Source: CAVXHQ01 sp963761735
GTDB taxonomy: Bacteria > Pseudomonadota > Alphaproteobacteria > Rhodobacterales > Rhodobacteraceae
Direction: 5' to 3'
Length of the DNA stretch: 64,000 nt
Assembly: GCA_963761735.1 (NCBI GenBank)
Contig: CAVXHQ010000001.1
Span: forward strand, 434,001 to 498,000
The notes under the pieces are model-generated. The model made no database searches, was not told where the DNA came from, and saw only the letters and a list, made by a program, of their open reading frames with translations. Made by a program: the position numbers and the translations under genes. Shown here piece after piece: positions 43,948-53,456 of the stretch (position 1 is the stretch's first letter; every line of letters starts with the position of its first letter).

Positions 43948-46900
43948 ATGGCTGATTTCAAGAAGATCCTCGTGGCCAACCGGGGCGAAATCGCGATCCG
44001 GATCATGCGCGCCGCCAACGAGATGGGCAAACGCACCGTCGCCGTCTATGCCGAAGAGGACAAGCTGGGCCTGCACCGCTACAAGGCGGACGAGGCCTAC
44101 CGGATCGGCGAGGGCCTGGGGCCGGTCGCGGCCTACCTGAGCATTCCCGAGATCATCCGCGTGGCGAAAATGTCGGGGGCCGACGCGATCCACCCCGGCT
44201 ATGGCTTGCTGAGCGAGAACCCCGAATTCGTCGATGCCTGCGACGCGGCGGGCATCACCTTTATCGGACCCAAGGCCGCGACGATGCGGCAGCTTGGCGA
44301 CAAGGCCTCGGCACGGCAGGTGGCGATTGAGGCGAGCGTGCCGGTGATCCCCGCGACCGACGTGCTCGGCGACGACATGAAAAAGGTGGTCAAACAGGCG
44401 GCCGAGGTCGGCTATCCCCTGATGCTCAAGGCGTCATGGGGCGGCGGCGGGCGCGGGATGCGGGCCATCGAGAACGAAAAGGAACTCGAGGAAAAGGTTC
44501 TCGAGGGGCGGCGCGAGGCGGAATCGGCGTTCGGCAACGGCGAAGGCTATCTCGAAAAGATGATTCAGCGCGCGCGCCACGTCGAGGTGCAGATCCTCGG
44601 CGACAAACAGGGCAATATCTATCATCTGTGGGAACGCGATTGTTCGGTGCAGCGGCGCAACCAGAAGGTCGTCGAGCGGGCCCCTGCCCCCTATCTGAGC
44701 GAAACGCAGCGCGAGAAGATCTGCAACCTCGGCAAGAAGCTGTGCGCCCACGTGAATTACGAATGCGCGGGCACGGTCGAGTTCCTGATGGATATGGATT
44801 CGGGTGAGTTCTTCTTCATCGAGGTGAATCCGCGCGTGCAGGTCGAGCATACCGTCACCGAAGAGGTGACGGGCATCGACATCGTGCGCGCGCAGATCAT
44901 GATCGCCGAAGGCAAGAGCATCGTCGAGGCGACCGGCTGTGCCAGCCAGTACGACGTGCAGCTCGACGGACACGCCCTGCAATGCCGGGTGACGACCGAG
45001 GACCCGCTCAACAATTTCATCCCCGATTACGGGCGCATCCAGATGTACCGCAGCGCCACCGGGCCGGGCATCCGTCTGGACGGCGGCACCGCCTATTCGG
45101 GTGCGGTGATCACCCGGTTCTACGACAGCCTGCTGACCAAGGTGACGGCGCGCGCCCAGACGCCGGAAATGGCGATTGCGCGGATGGACCGGGCCCTGCG
45201 CGAGTTCCGCATCCGGGGGGTCAGCACGAACATCGATTTCGTCATCAACCTGCTGAAACATCCCGTCTTCCTGACCAACGAATACTCCACCAAATTCATC
45301 GACACGACGCCCGAACTGTTCGATTTCGCCATCCGCCGCGACCGCGCGACCAAGATCCTGACCTATGTCGCCGACATCACCGTCAACGGACATCCCGAGA
45401 CGGAAGGGCGCGCGCGTCCCGCGGCGGATATCAAATTGCCACGCACACCGGTTGAGGTGCTCGATGCCGCCCCTGACGGGACGCGACAGATCCTCGACGC
45501 GAAAGGCGCCAAGGGTGTCGCCGACTGGATGCTGGCGCAAAAGCAGCTGCTGATCACCGACACGACGATGCGCGACGGGCACCAGTCGCTGCTGGCCACC
45601 CGGATGCGGTCGATCGACATGGTCCGCGCGGCGCCGAGCTATGCGGCGCGCATGTCGGGCCTGTTGTCAGTGGAATGCTGGGGCGGAGCGACGTTCGACG
45701 TGGCCTACAGGTTCTTGCAGGAGTGCCCCTGGCAACGGCTGCGCGACATCCGCGCCAAGATGCCAAACATCCTGACGCAGATGCTGTTGCGCGCGTCGAA
45801 CGGCGTCGGGTACACCAATTACCCCGACAACGTGGTGCAGTCCTTCGTGGCGCAGGCAGCGCTTTCCGGAGTCGACATATTCCGCGTGTTCGACAGCCTG
45901 AACTGGGTGGAAAACATGCGCGTCGCGATGGACGCGGTGATCGACAGCGGCAAGATCTGCGAAGGCACGATCTGCTACACCGGCGACCTCAACGATCCGG
46001 ACAGATCAAAATACGATCTGAAATACTATGTCGCGATGGCGAAGGATCTGGAAACGGCCGGCGCCCACGTCCTCGGCCTGAAGGACATGGCCGGGCTGAT
46101 GAAACCCGCCGCCGCCACGGCCCTGATCGGCGCGCTGAAATCGGAAACCGGCCTGCCGGTGCATTTCCACACCCACGACACGGCAGGCGGCGCGATCGCG
46201 ACGATCATGGCCGCCGCCGACGCGGGCGTCGATGCCGTCGACGGCGCGATGGACGCGCTGTCGGGCAACACCTCGCAGCCGACGCTGGGCACTATCGTCG
46301 AGGCGATGGCCCGTACGAAACGCGACACGGGATTGGACATTGGCGCGATCCGCGAAATCTCGAACTACTGGGAGCAGGTGCGCGCCCACTACACGGCCTT
46401 CGAATCCGGCCTTCAGGCGCCCGCCTCCGAGGTCTATCTGCACGAAATGCCCGGCGGCCAGTTCACCAACCTCAAGGGTCAGGCCCGCAGCCTCGGACTC
46501 GAGGATCGCTGGCACGAGGTGGCGCAGACCTACGCCGACGTGAACGCCATGTTCGGCGATATCGTCAAGGTCACGCCTTCCTCGAAGGTGGTCGGCGACA
46601 TGGCGCTGATGATGGTCTCGCAGGGGCTGAGCCGCGCGCAGGTCGAAGACCCGAAGGTCGACGTGGCGTTCCCCGATTCGGTCGTGGACATGATGCGCGG
46701 CAATCTGGGGCAACCGCCCGGTGGCTGGCCCAAGGCGTTGCAGAAGAAGGTCCTCAAAGGCGAAAAGCCTATGACGGACCGCCCCGGCAAGGCGCTGAAA
46801 CCCGTCGATCTGGAAAAGGTCCGCAAGGACGTCGCCGAGGAGATCGGGCGCGAGGTGGATGACGAGGATCTGAACGGATACCTCATGTATCCGAAGGTGT

Positions 46901-47388
46901 TCACCGACTATGCCGCCCGTCACGATCTGTACGGGCCGGTGCGCTCGTTGCCGACGCGGACGTTCTTTTACGGCATGGAACCCGGCGAGGAGATTTCCGC
47001 CGAGATCGACCCGGGCAAGACCCTTGAAATCAGGTTGCAGGCCGTGGGCGAGACCAACGACGACGGCGAGGTCCGGGTGTTCTTCGAGCTCAACGGTCAG
47101 CCGCGCACGATCCGGGTGCCCGACAGGACGGCAGCGGCGAGCAGCGCCAAGCGGCCCAAGGCCGAGCTGGGCAACGCAGATCACATCGGGGCGCCGATGC
47201 CGGGCGTGGTGGCGACGGTGACGACGACGGTCGGCAAGACGGTGAAAAAGGGCGACCTTCTGCTCACCATCGAGGCGATGAAGATGGAAACCGGCATCCA
47301 TGCCGACCGCGCGGGCACCGTCACGGCACTGCACGTCTCTCCCGGCGCGCAGATCGACGCCAAGGACCTGCTCGTCGAGCTGGAATGA
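43948..47388 (+). CDS. pyc: Pyruvate carboxylase
   Basis: A 1146-residue biotin enzyme converting pyruvate and bicarbonate to oxaloacetate. Domains in order are biotin carboxylase (ILVANRGEIAIRI at the start, ATP-grasp GGGGRGMR, VEVNPRVQVEHTVTEE shown in part as NPRVQVEHT), carboxyltransferase (TDTTMRDGHQS, and VLGLKDMAG with the carboxylated Lys), and a C-terminal biotin carrier domain with EAMKMET. ATG 43948 has ATGGAG upstream. Length is typical. It supplies the TCA cycle anaplerotically. Confidence 0.97.
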   Translation: MADFKKILVANRGEIAIRIMRAANEMGKRTVAVYAEEDKLGLHRYKADEAYRIGEGLGPVAAYLSIPEIIRVAKMSGADAIHPGYGLLSENPEFVDACDAAGITFIGPKAATMRQLGDKASARQVAIEASVPVIPATDVLGDDMKKVVKQAAEVGYPLMLKASWGGGGRGMRAIENEKELEEKVLEGRREAESAFGNGEGYLEKMIQRARHVEVQILGDKQGNIYHLWERDCSVQRRNQKVVERAPAPYLSETQREKICNLGKKLCAHVNYECAGTVEFLMDMDSGEFFFIEVNPRVQVEHTVTEEVTGIDIVRAQIMIAEGKSIVEATGCASQYDVQLDGHALQCRVTTEDPLNNFIPDYGRIQMYRSATGPGIRLDGGTAYSGAVITRFYDSLLTKVTARAQTPEMAIARMDRALREFRIRGVSTNIDFVINLLKHPVFLTNEYSTKFIDTTPELFDFAIRRDRATKILTYVADITVNGHPETEGRARPAADIKLPRTPVEVLDAAPDGTRQILDAKGAKGVADWMLAQKQLLITDTTMRDGHQSLLATRMRSIDMVRAAPSYAARMSGLLSVECWGGATFDVAYRFLQECPWQRLRDIRAKMPNILTQMLLRASNGVGYTNYPDNVVQSFVAQAALSGVDIFRVFDSLNWVENMRVAMDAVIDSGKICEGTICYTGDLNDPDRSKYDLKYYVAMAKDLETAGAHVLGLKDMAGLMKPAAATALIGALKSETGLPVHFHTHDTAGGAIATIMAAADAGVDAVDGAMDALSGNTSQPTLGTIVEAMARTKRDTGLDIGAIREISNYWEQVRAHYTAFESGLQAPASEVYLHEMPGGQFTNLKGQARSLGLEDRWHEVAQTYADVNAMFGDIVKVTPSSKVVGDMALMMVSQGLSRAQVEDPKVDVAFPDSVVDMMRGNLGQPPGGWPKALQKKVLKGEKPMTDRPGKALKPVDLEKVRKDVAEEIGREVDDEDLNGYLMYPKVFTDYAARHDLYGPVRSLPTRTFFYGMEPGEEISAEIDPGKTLEIRLQAVGETNDDGEVRVFFELNGQPRTIRVPDRTAAASSAKRPKAELGNADHIGAPMPGVVATVTTTVGKTVKKGDLLLTIEAMKMETGIHADRAGTVTALHVSPGAQIDAKDLLVELE

Positions 47389-47395
47389 GACGGCG

Positions 47396-47797
47396 ATGAC
47401 ATCTGCGCTGGCCCTCGTATCGCTTCTGGTGCCCGATTACGACGCGGGCATCGCGTTTCTCACCGGTGCGTTGGGTTTCGACCTGCGCGAGGATTTCCCG
47501 ATCGAGGATGGCAAACGCTGGGTGACGCTTGCGCCATCCGGCGGCGGCACCGGCATCCTGCTCGCCAGGGCTGTGGGGACAGTGCAGGAACGTGCCGTCG
47601 GCATGCAGGGCGGCGGGCGTGTCTGGCTGTTCATCGAAACCGATGATTTCGCCTCGGATCATGCGCGGATGACGCGGCTGGGCGTCCACTTCGAAGAGGC
47701 GCCCCGGCATGAGCCCTACGGCACGGTGGCCGTGTTCCGCGATCCCTGGAACAACCGCTGGGATCTGATCGAGCGCACGGCGCGGTCGCCCGAGTAA
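47396..47797 (+). CDS. VOC superfamily (glyoxalase/bleomycin-resistance-like) protein
   Basis: A 133-residue protein with the beta-alpha-beta-beta-beta fold of the vicinal oxygen chelate superfamily: VSLLVPDYDAGIAFLTGALGF at the start and FRDPWNNRWDLIE at the end, as in YaeR-like proteins. Specific activity is unknown. It starts 7 bp after the pyc stop, so it is probably co-transcribed. Confidence 0.88.
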   Translation: MTSALALVSLLVPDYDAGIAFLTGALGFDLREDFPIEDGKRWVTLAPSGGGTGILLARAVGTVQERAVGMQGGGRVWLFIETDDFASDHARMTRLGVHFEEAPRHEPYGTVAVFRDPWNNRWDLIERTARSPE

Positions 47798-47905
47798 TCC
47801 ACAAAAGTCCGTGGCCCCCACGGCAACGCAATTTACGCGCCGGTCGTCCGATTTCCCCTTGCAGACCCGTGAGGCTCTTTATACACGAACCTCACGATAT
47901 GGAGC

Positions 47906-47980
47906 GCGGGCGTAGCTCAGGGGTAGAGCATAACCTTGCCAAGGTTAGGGTCGTGAGTTCGAATCTCATCGCCCGCTCCA
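47906..47980 (+). tRNA. tRNA-Gly(GCC)
   Basis: A complete cloverleaf: acceptor GCGGGCG pairs with CGCCCGC, the anticodon loop contains TTGCCAA with anticodon GCC, the T loop is GTTCGAATC, and the 3' CCA is encoded (47978-47980). An integrase remnant follows within about 130 bp, consistent with the tRNA having served as an integration site. Confidence 0.97.
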
Positions 47981-48104
47981 ATTCGTAAGACCGAAACACA
48001 GCACAAACAGAGGCTTCGCCGTCGAGGCCACACCACGTCGGCATCTGTTTTGGAAGCGGCGTTCGTGCAACTTGCACGATGCGCGTGTTTTGGAGTGCTG
48101 CACA

Positions 48105-48440
48105 TTGCAGAATCCCGCTATCTCGAATGTCCGTCTCTGTCGACGCGCTGACGGCAACTATAAAGCACATTGGCTTGAGGACGGTAGGACGAAGCGTCGG
48201 ACGACCGGTTCTCGAGATAAAGCAGAGGCTGCGGAAGAGTTCCGCAGAATCGAAGCAGACATACCCGCGCCGCGCTTCCCCAAGCAACCGACTGTCGGGT
48301 GGTTCATCAAGCGGTATCTCTTACTCCGAGAGCGGACAAAGCCCTCTCATAACCGCGCAACGGTCAGGACAAGTCTGAATCCAGTCCACGCGCGATTAGG
48401 TCACCTTGAACCGTCCCGGTTTCGCCGGAGACCTATCGCT
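48105..48440 (+). pseudogene. Tyrosine-recombinase (integrase) N-terminal remnant
   Basis: The plus-strand frame encodes an N-terminal integrase-like segment: RRADGNYKAHWLEDGRT-type beta strands, an AEEFRRIEADI helix, then an SAM-like core-binding stretch (TVGWFIKRYLLLRERTKPS). Similarity stops near 48440, where an IS3-type fragment begins on the other strand, so the catalytic domain is lost. Its position beside tRNA-Gly fits a former phage or genomic island. Confidence 0.55.
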
Positions 48441-48445
48441 TCATT

Positions 48446-49035
48446 TCACGCGGCCATATCGAGCACGTCGCGCGGGGTATTGACGTTCTTCTCTGCACCG
48501 GCCTGCGGGATAGTCCGGACGGACCAAGGCAGAGGTCTGTTGTCGAACCAGTCGACCCGGCCGAAGATGGTCCTTTCCAGATCCTGCATGGTGCGCCACG
48601 GTCCCCGGCGGTGGATCCACTCGGTTTTGCAGAGGCTTTCTATCGTCTCGGCGCGGGCGGTGTCGTAGCTGTCATCGACGCTGCCGACCGACGGTCCGAT
48701 GCCAGCCTCGGCCACCCGCTCGGTGTGGCGAACAGACAAATATTGCCCGCCGCGGTCGGTATGGTGGATCAAGCCGGGCTTGGTGAACGGGCCGCCGATC
48801 GTGCAGGGCCTGCTCCAGGGCAGCCGTCGCCCGGCAGGCGATTGCAGAGCAATCAATGAGAGGGGCGGACAGGGTCTGTTTTTGCAGACCGCGAGAGCCG
48901 GCCCATTGTCCGGCAGGCGATTTGCATCGCAAATCTGCCGAAAGGGGGCCGACGCCGCGATCTGCGAACGTGTCGATGACAAAAGCCACGCAAACAAAGC
49001 CTGCCGGGGTGAGACGCAGGTAACGTCGCCCACCC
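48446..49035 (-). pseudogene. IS3-family OrfB transposase remnant
   Basis: The minus-strand frames contain pieces of an IS3-type DDE transposase: AFVIDTFADR, ALEQALHDRRPV, then after a frameshift GLIHHTDRGGQYLSV (second catalytic Asp) and AGIGPSVGSVDDSYD, ending near RVDWFDNRPL. At least two frameshifts and an internal insertion with two palindromic repeats (48831-48946) separate the pieces. Non-functional. Confidence 0.75.
48831..48946. repeat. Pair of short palindromic repeats inside the IS3 remnant
   Basis: Two copies, about 78 bp apart, of CCGGCAGGCGATT followed by a small palindrome: GATTGC/GCAATC at 48840-48854 and GATTTGC/GCAAATC at 48918-48934, each followed by a GAGAGGGG or GAAAGGGG tail. 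They interrupt the transposase frame, so they look like REP-type units or a small non-autonomous element. Confidence 0.5.
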
Positions 49036-49163
49036 GCAACAGGGCTCGTATCCCAAGACGTGGCGGACTTTCACATCGCGCTGGCGGTGCAGCCGGGGTG
49101 GCCATCGGGGATGTCGGTTCTGGTGGCGTTTGCAGTCTTCAACCACGAACCGGTGGAGGCCCC

Positions 49164-49795
49164 GATGACCGGGACCGACATGACCCTGATCGCGCTGCTG
49201 CAACAGCACGATGAAGGGGATTTTCTGCGCGCTGCGACCGAGGCGTTGCTTCGGACGCCGATGCAGCATGACGTCGAAGGCGTGATCGGCGCTGGCCGTC
49301 AGAGCGTGGCGACGGTCGGCAGACCTGCCGGAACCGCTACCGTGATCGCGACCTGAAGACCCGGCTCGGACCGCTGAACCCGCAGGTGCCGAAGCTGCGG
49401 CAGGGCAGCGGTTTTGCCGGCATCCTCGGGCCGCGCCGCACCTCGCAGAAGGCGCCGGTCGCGGTGATCCCGCAGGTCTGGATCGGCGACGTCCGCGAAG
49501 GCCGAAGCTGGCAACGCCGATGGATGACAGCGAGACCGTCGCGCTGGCCTGCATGGCGTTCCCGGCCCGGCACCGCCCGACTTTGCACGGCGCGAACCCC
49601 TTGGAATGCCTGAACAATCGGGCGAAGCGCCGCGCCGATGTCGTCGGGATCTTCCCGATCGAGGACCGTATCATCCGCCTGATCCGCGCTGTCCCGTTCG
49701 AGCAGAATGACGACTGGCAGAGCCGGCATCGCGACTTGCAGGTCGACGCGTTCGGCCTCATCGACACCGCACAGACCGACCCGCCACTCGGCATA
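49164..49795 (+). pseudogene. IS256-family transposase remnant with internal deletion
   Basis: The plus strand encodes an N-terminal piece (EGDFLRAATEALL, DVEGVIGAGR), then after a frameshift LKTRLGPLNPQVPKLRQGSG and APVAVIPQVWIGDV, then jumps directly to the C-terminal piece (ACMAFPARHRPTLHGANPLE, shown only in part, and KRRADVVGIFPIED). The central catalytic region is missing. Clearly defunct. Confidence 0.75.
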
Positions 49796-50455
49796 TCACC
49801 ACGGGCCGCACGATCGATGCCCGCAAAGCGCCGTCACCGAATTTACACCAGTTTCACGGATGCTACCGCTGCGGCGCAACGCGGCCACTTGAAGCGGCAC
49901 TCTGGAATACCGTGCGACAACCGCACAATGGCACGCTGACCGGTCCGCGAGACGACCGAAGACGGCGAAGCTGGCGGCGATGAAACACCGTGCTGTTAGG
50001 TGCAGGATCGCCGTGCCGGCCTGATCGTTCGGCGGGACGGAACCGCCATCGAGGGGCCACGCGTTGTCTGGAAGGGTCGCCGACATGGCCGCGTCAGCAC
50101 AGACGCCCGAACGGAATGGGGGTCAGGGCATGGAGCCCGGAACCGATCTCGCGCAGACTGCACTTCGACTGCGCCTCGACTGCACCTCGACTGCACCTCG
50201 ACTGCACCTCGACTTTCCCGAGGACGGACCACACGGATCAGTCATGAGGCGATCTGACCGGGGCGCTCTATGTCCAAAGTCGGGCTGCTGAAATGGCGCG
50301 TCACGCCGATCTGAGGATCGGGCACGGTCTGCCGGTCTACTTCTGCGACCCTCGGAGCCCCCTCTTGTCTAATGAATGAGGTGGCTTCTGTGTGATTGTG
50401 GAGCCACTTCCCGGCACGTCATTTATGACGGGCAGTGGCGGGGGTCGGACCGTCC
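49796..50455. other. Unassigned DNA within the mobile-element graveyard
   Basis: About 660 bp with no recognisable gene; short overlapping open frames on both strands show no family signature. The only distinct structure is the 11-bp tandem repeat at 50155-50212. Surrounding sequence on both sides is transposase debris, so this is probably diverged mobile DNA. Confidence 0.5.
50155..50212. repeat. 11-bp tandem repeat, five units
   Basis: Five head-to-tail copies of GACTGCACCTC with one or two substitutions in the first two. The period is not a multiple of 3, so each unit shifts the frame, which argues against a coding role. Confidence 0.9.
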
Positions 50456-50570
50456 CCCTCTCGGCCTTTGAGGACCGTTGCCGCGGCGCCCAATGGTCGG
50501 CCGCGCAAAACCCTCGAATGGAGAACCCCGGCAGAAGCACCGGACGCCCATCTGCGTGCCGCGCAAAATG
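50456..50570 (+). pseudogene. IS30-family transposase C-terminal fragment
   Basis: A short plus-strand frame reads LRTVAAAPNGRPRKTLEWRTPAEAPDAHL (key part NGRPRKTLEWRTPAEA), matching the conserved C-terminal end of IS30-type transposases. Nothing of the catalytic core precedes it. Confidence 0.6.
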
Positions 50571-50584
50571 CCAGTGTCGCCACG

Positions 50585-50745
50585 ACCGGTCGAGACCGCC
50601 CAATACGGTCCGCACGACGACCAGAAGATCCTGCGCCGACACGGCTTCAGGGCCTCAATGAGCGGCAAGGGGCACTGTTATGATAATGCAGCCGTAGACG
50701 TCCTTCAAGACGATCAACGCAGAACTGATCTGGCGGACCGTTTGC
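50585..50745 (+). pseudogene. Second IS3-family OrfB fragment
   Basis: Plus-strand pieces QKILRRHGFRASMSGKGHCYDN and, one frame away, SFKTINAELIWR match the segment around the third catalytic residue of IS3 OrfB. The frameshift and lack of the rest of the element show it is a relic. Confidence 0.65.
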
Positions 50746-51091
50746 ACCCCCTTTTTACCCCGCAGGCTGGCGGCGGCCCGGTGCGCCTCGAGGTGGCTGG
50801 CGTCGATCGTCAGCGTGTCGCGTTCCCGCCCCTGCGCGGCCAGTTCCATCAGGATCCGCACGAACACGCCCAATCGGCTTCAGCGAACCCGGCGGTTGCG
50901 GAGCGTCTCCGGCGGGCCAAAGGCTGCGGGCGCATCCCTCCAGCGCGAGCCATTACGGTTGATGAAGATATCCCGCCAGGCACCCGACGGTCATCGACCC
51001 TCGGTTGGCCATGGGACAGGGGAAAGAACGGCTTGAGGCGCTCCATCCGCGCCTCCGGCAGCCAAAACAAATCGCTATGCGGCACCTCCTC
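50746..51091 (-). pseudogene. IS5-family transposase N-terminal fragment
   Basis: The minus strand starts HSDLFWLPEARMERLKPFFP and PRVDDRRV, then continues in another frame with MELAAQGRERDTLTIDASHLEAHR (part of it: TIDASHLEAHR, with the first catalytic Asp). The frameshift and truncation where the IS3 fragment begins make it a pseudogene. Confidence 0.7.
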
Positions 51092-51368
51092 GATGCCAAC
51101 AATGATTCAGAAGTGAGAACATCAGGCAAGAGGCTTGACGGGGCCGGCGCCGGGCCGCAGCTCAAATAGCGGTCCGTCACCTCATCGCAGCGATATCGCC
51201 AGGCCCCCGTCCCGTAAAATCAGACCAGAGAGAAATGACACGCCGGCTGCAAACAGCCACATTTCCGGTCAACCGATTTGTGCAATGCTCCCCGTTTGCC
51301 CTAAAGTGGCCCCCATAGCTCATGTTGCCATGGCGGAACGTCGCGGCACATCAATCCGTGGAACCGAC

Positions 51369-52646
51369 ATGTCTGTGCAAAAGAGTAGAAAAGGGCACAA
51401 CGCCAAGCGGACCCGGATACTCAACGCACGCACATTGCTGAATTTATGTCGAAACAACCGCTCTGTTTCCCGCGCGGACATGGCCCGCATCACCGGCCTG
51501 TCGCACCCCGCGACGAGCAAGATCGTCGGCGAGCTCGTCGGCGCCGGATATCTCGATGTGAAATCGACGCGCCGGGGATCTGTCGGCAGCCCGTCGACGC
51601 TGTATGGCATCGCGCCCGATGCGGCCTCGAGCATCGGCATCAACATCGGGCGCAGATCGTTGCAGATGATCCTCATGGCCCTGTCGGGCGAGATCCTCCG
51701 GTCGGAAACGGTGTCCTACGATGTGCCCGGACGCGCGGCGATCACGGCGCAGATAACCAGCCGGATTGCCGCCTGGACCGACGCGATGACGCCCTATCAG
51801 CGGGCCCGGATGGTCGGCGTCGGCGTCTGCAGCCCCAAATATTTCGGCTTTTCCAGCGAAGAGCTGAGCTATCCGACGTCGATTGCCAATGAATGGCTCG
51901 ATTTCGACGCGCGGTCCCTGATCGACATATCCCGGAACATCGCGATATTCGAAGAGAACGATGCAAATGCGGCGGCTCTTGCAGAAAACGAGATCGGTCT
52001 GGGCAGATCGGTCGGCAATTTCTTTCACATCTTCATCGGCACCTTCATCGGCGGCGGTCTTATCCTCGATGGCACGCTGGTTCGGGGGCCGCAGGGGCTT
52101 GCGGCCAATTACGGGCCGTTTCCGGTCATGCCGTCGAAACTGTCGTCGGCGACCCGGAATTCCGGTCCCTTCGAGAGCCTGTTCCGCCGCGCGTCGCTCT
52201 ATGTCCTGCTCCGGCATCTGCGGACGGGCGGTGCGCCCGTGGTGACGGCGAACGACCTCGAGGACCTCGATCGCAAATGGCAATTTCTGGTGGATGAATG
52301 GCGCACGGATGCGGCGGCGGCGATCATGCAATCCATCGTCGGCATCGCCAGCATCATCGACGTCGAGGCCATCGTCATCGACGCGTCCCTGCCACGGGCG
52401 ATGATCGGCGATCTCGTCAACGAGGTGCGGTCGTTGATGCGGGCCCATTCGGCGCGGTATTTCGCGATCCCGGAACTGCACCCCGGCCATATCGGTGCCG
52501 AGGCGCGGGCGATCGGTGCCGCGATCGTCCCGTTCGACAGATTGATCTGGTCGGGCATGTCGACGGCCGGTTCCGGTGACGAGGACGCGGATATTTCCAG
52601 CGGTCCGTTGCCGTTCATGCCTGCCGACCAGGTCGTAGCGGTCTGA
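51369..52646 (+). CDS. ROK-family transcriptional regulator
   Basis: A 425-residue protein. A winged helix-turn-helix lies at about residues 22-80 (SRADMARITGLSHPATSKIVGEL, shown in part as LSHPATSKIVGEL), then a ROK sugar-kinase-like domain with NDANAAALAE and GTFIGGGLI. The zinc-binding CxCGxxGCxE motif of most ROK proteins is absent; the corresponding region reads NYGPFPVMPSKLSS. ATG 51369 is used; an upstream ATG at 51330 is also in frame. It converges with the ABC importer genes, leaving 30 bp between stops, and is the likely regulator of that importer and of mocD. Confidence 0.9.
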   Translation: MSVQKSRKGHNAKRTRILNARTLLNLCRNNRSVSRADMARITGLSHPATSKIVGELVGAGYLDVKSTRRGSVGSPSTLYGIAPDAASSIGINIGRRSLQMILMALSGEILRSETVSYDVPGRAAITAQITSRIAAWTDAMTPYQRARMVGVGVCSPKYFGFSSEELSYPTSIANEWLDFDARSLIDISRNIAIFEENDANAAALAENEIGLGRSVGNFFHIFIGTFIGGGLILDGTLVRGPQGLAANYGPFPVMPSKLSSATRNSGPFESLFRRASLYVLLRHLRTGGAPVVTANDLEDLDRKWQFLVDEWRTDAAAAIMQSIVGIASIIDVEAIVIDASLPRAMIGDLVNEVRSLMRAHSARYFAIPELHPGHIGAEARAIGAAIVPFDRLIWSGMSTAGSGDEDADISSGPLPFMPADQVVAV

Positions 52647-52676
52647 TATCGGCGCGGGTTGGCCGAACAACAGGTT

Positions 52677-53456
52677 CTAGTCGGCCGCCGGGACTTCGTG
52701 GGTCACGGCGCCGGTCATGATGGAGACGGCCTGAGACATCGAGCAGGTCTGCGGAGTGACGACCGCGGCGCGCCGCCCCATCCGGTGAATGTGGATTCTG
52801 TCACATATTTCAAAGACGTGCGGCATGTTGTGCGAAATCAGCACGATGGACAGCCCCCTGTCCCGCACCTCTCGGATCAGCTTCAGGACCAGCAGGCTTT
52901 CCTTTACGCCAAGGGCGGCGGTCGGCTCGTCGAGGATGATGACTTCGGTGGCAAAGGCCGCAGCGCGGGCGACGGCAATGCCCTGTCGTTGGCCGCCCGA
53001 CAGCGTCTCGACCGCCTGATTGATGTCCTGAACGGTGGTCAGCCCCAGTTGCTCGAGCATTTCACGCGCCTTTTGCCGCATCTGACTGCGGTTCATGTGG
53101 CGCAGGAAACGCCCCGCAAGGCCCGTGGTATGGATCTCGCGGCCAAGGAACATGTTGTCCGCGATGGACAGGGCCGGCGACAGCGCGAGGGTCTGAAACA
53201 CGGTCTCGATCCCGGCGCGTTGCGCATCCAGCGGCGAGCGAAAACCGATGGGCGCGCCGTTGAGGCGAATGACGCCCGCGTCCGGCACGACGGCCCCGCT
53301 CAGCGACTTGATCAGGGTCGATTTACCAGCGCCATTGTCGCCGATCACGCCCAGGATCTCGCCCCGCCGCAGATCGAAATCGGCACCGTCCATGGCGACG
53401 ACGCTGCCGTAGCGTTTGATGAGGCCCTGTGCCTGAAGAATCGTCTCCGCGCTCAT
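52677..53456 (-). CDS. Sugar-type ABC importer ATPase (FrcA/RbsA-half-like)
   Basis: A 259-residue single nucleotide-binding domain: Walker A GDNGAGKST (about residues 38-46), signature LSGGQRQGIAVARA, Walker B VIILDEPTAALG and switch His in LISHNMPHV. It has one ABC domain, unlike two-domain RbsA/MglA, which fits the FrcA class. Its ATG overlaps the permease stop by 4 bp. It energises the importer encoded upstream. Confidence 0.92.
   Translation of the reverse strand: MSAETILQAQGLIKRYGSVVAMDGADFDLRRGEILGVIGDNGAGKSTLIKSLSGAVVPDAGVIRLNGAPIGFRSPLDAQRAGIETVFQTLALSPALSIADNMFLGREIHTTGLAGRFLRHMNRSQMRQKAREMLEQLGLTTVQDINQAVETLSGGQRQGIAVARAAAFATEVIILDEPTAALGVKESLLVLKLIREVRDRGLSIVLISHNMPHVFEICDRIHIHRMGRRAAVVTPQTCSMSQAVSIMTGAVTHEVPAAD

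Noticed and set aside
48072..48668. Intact 198-residue integrase
   Set aside because: Similarity ends near 48440, and the remainder is antisense to an IS3 transposase remnant; the catalytic domain is absent.
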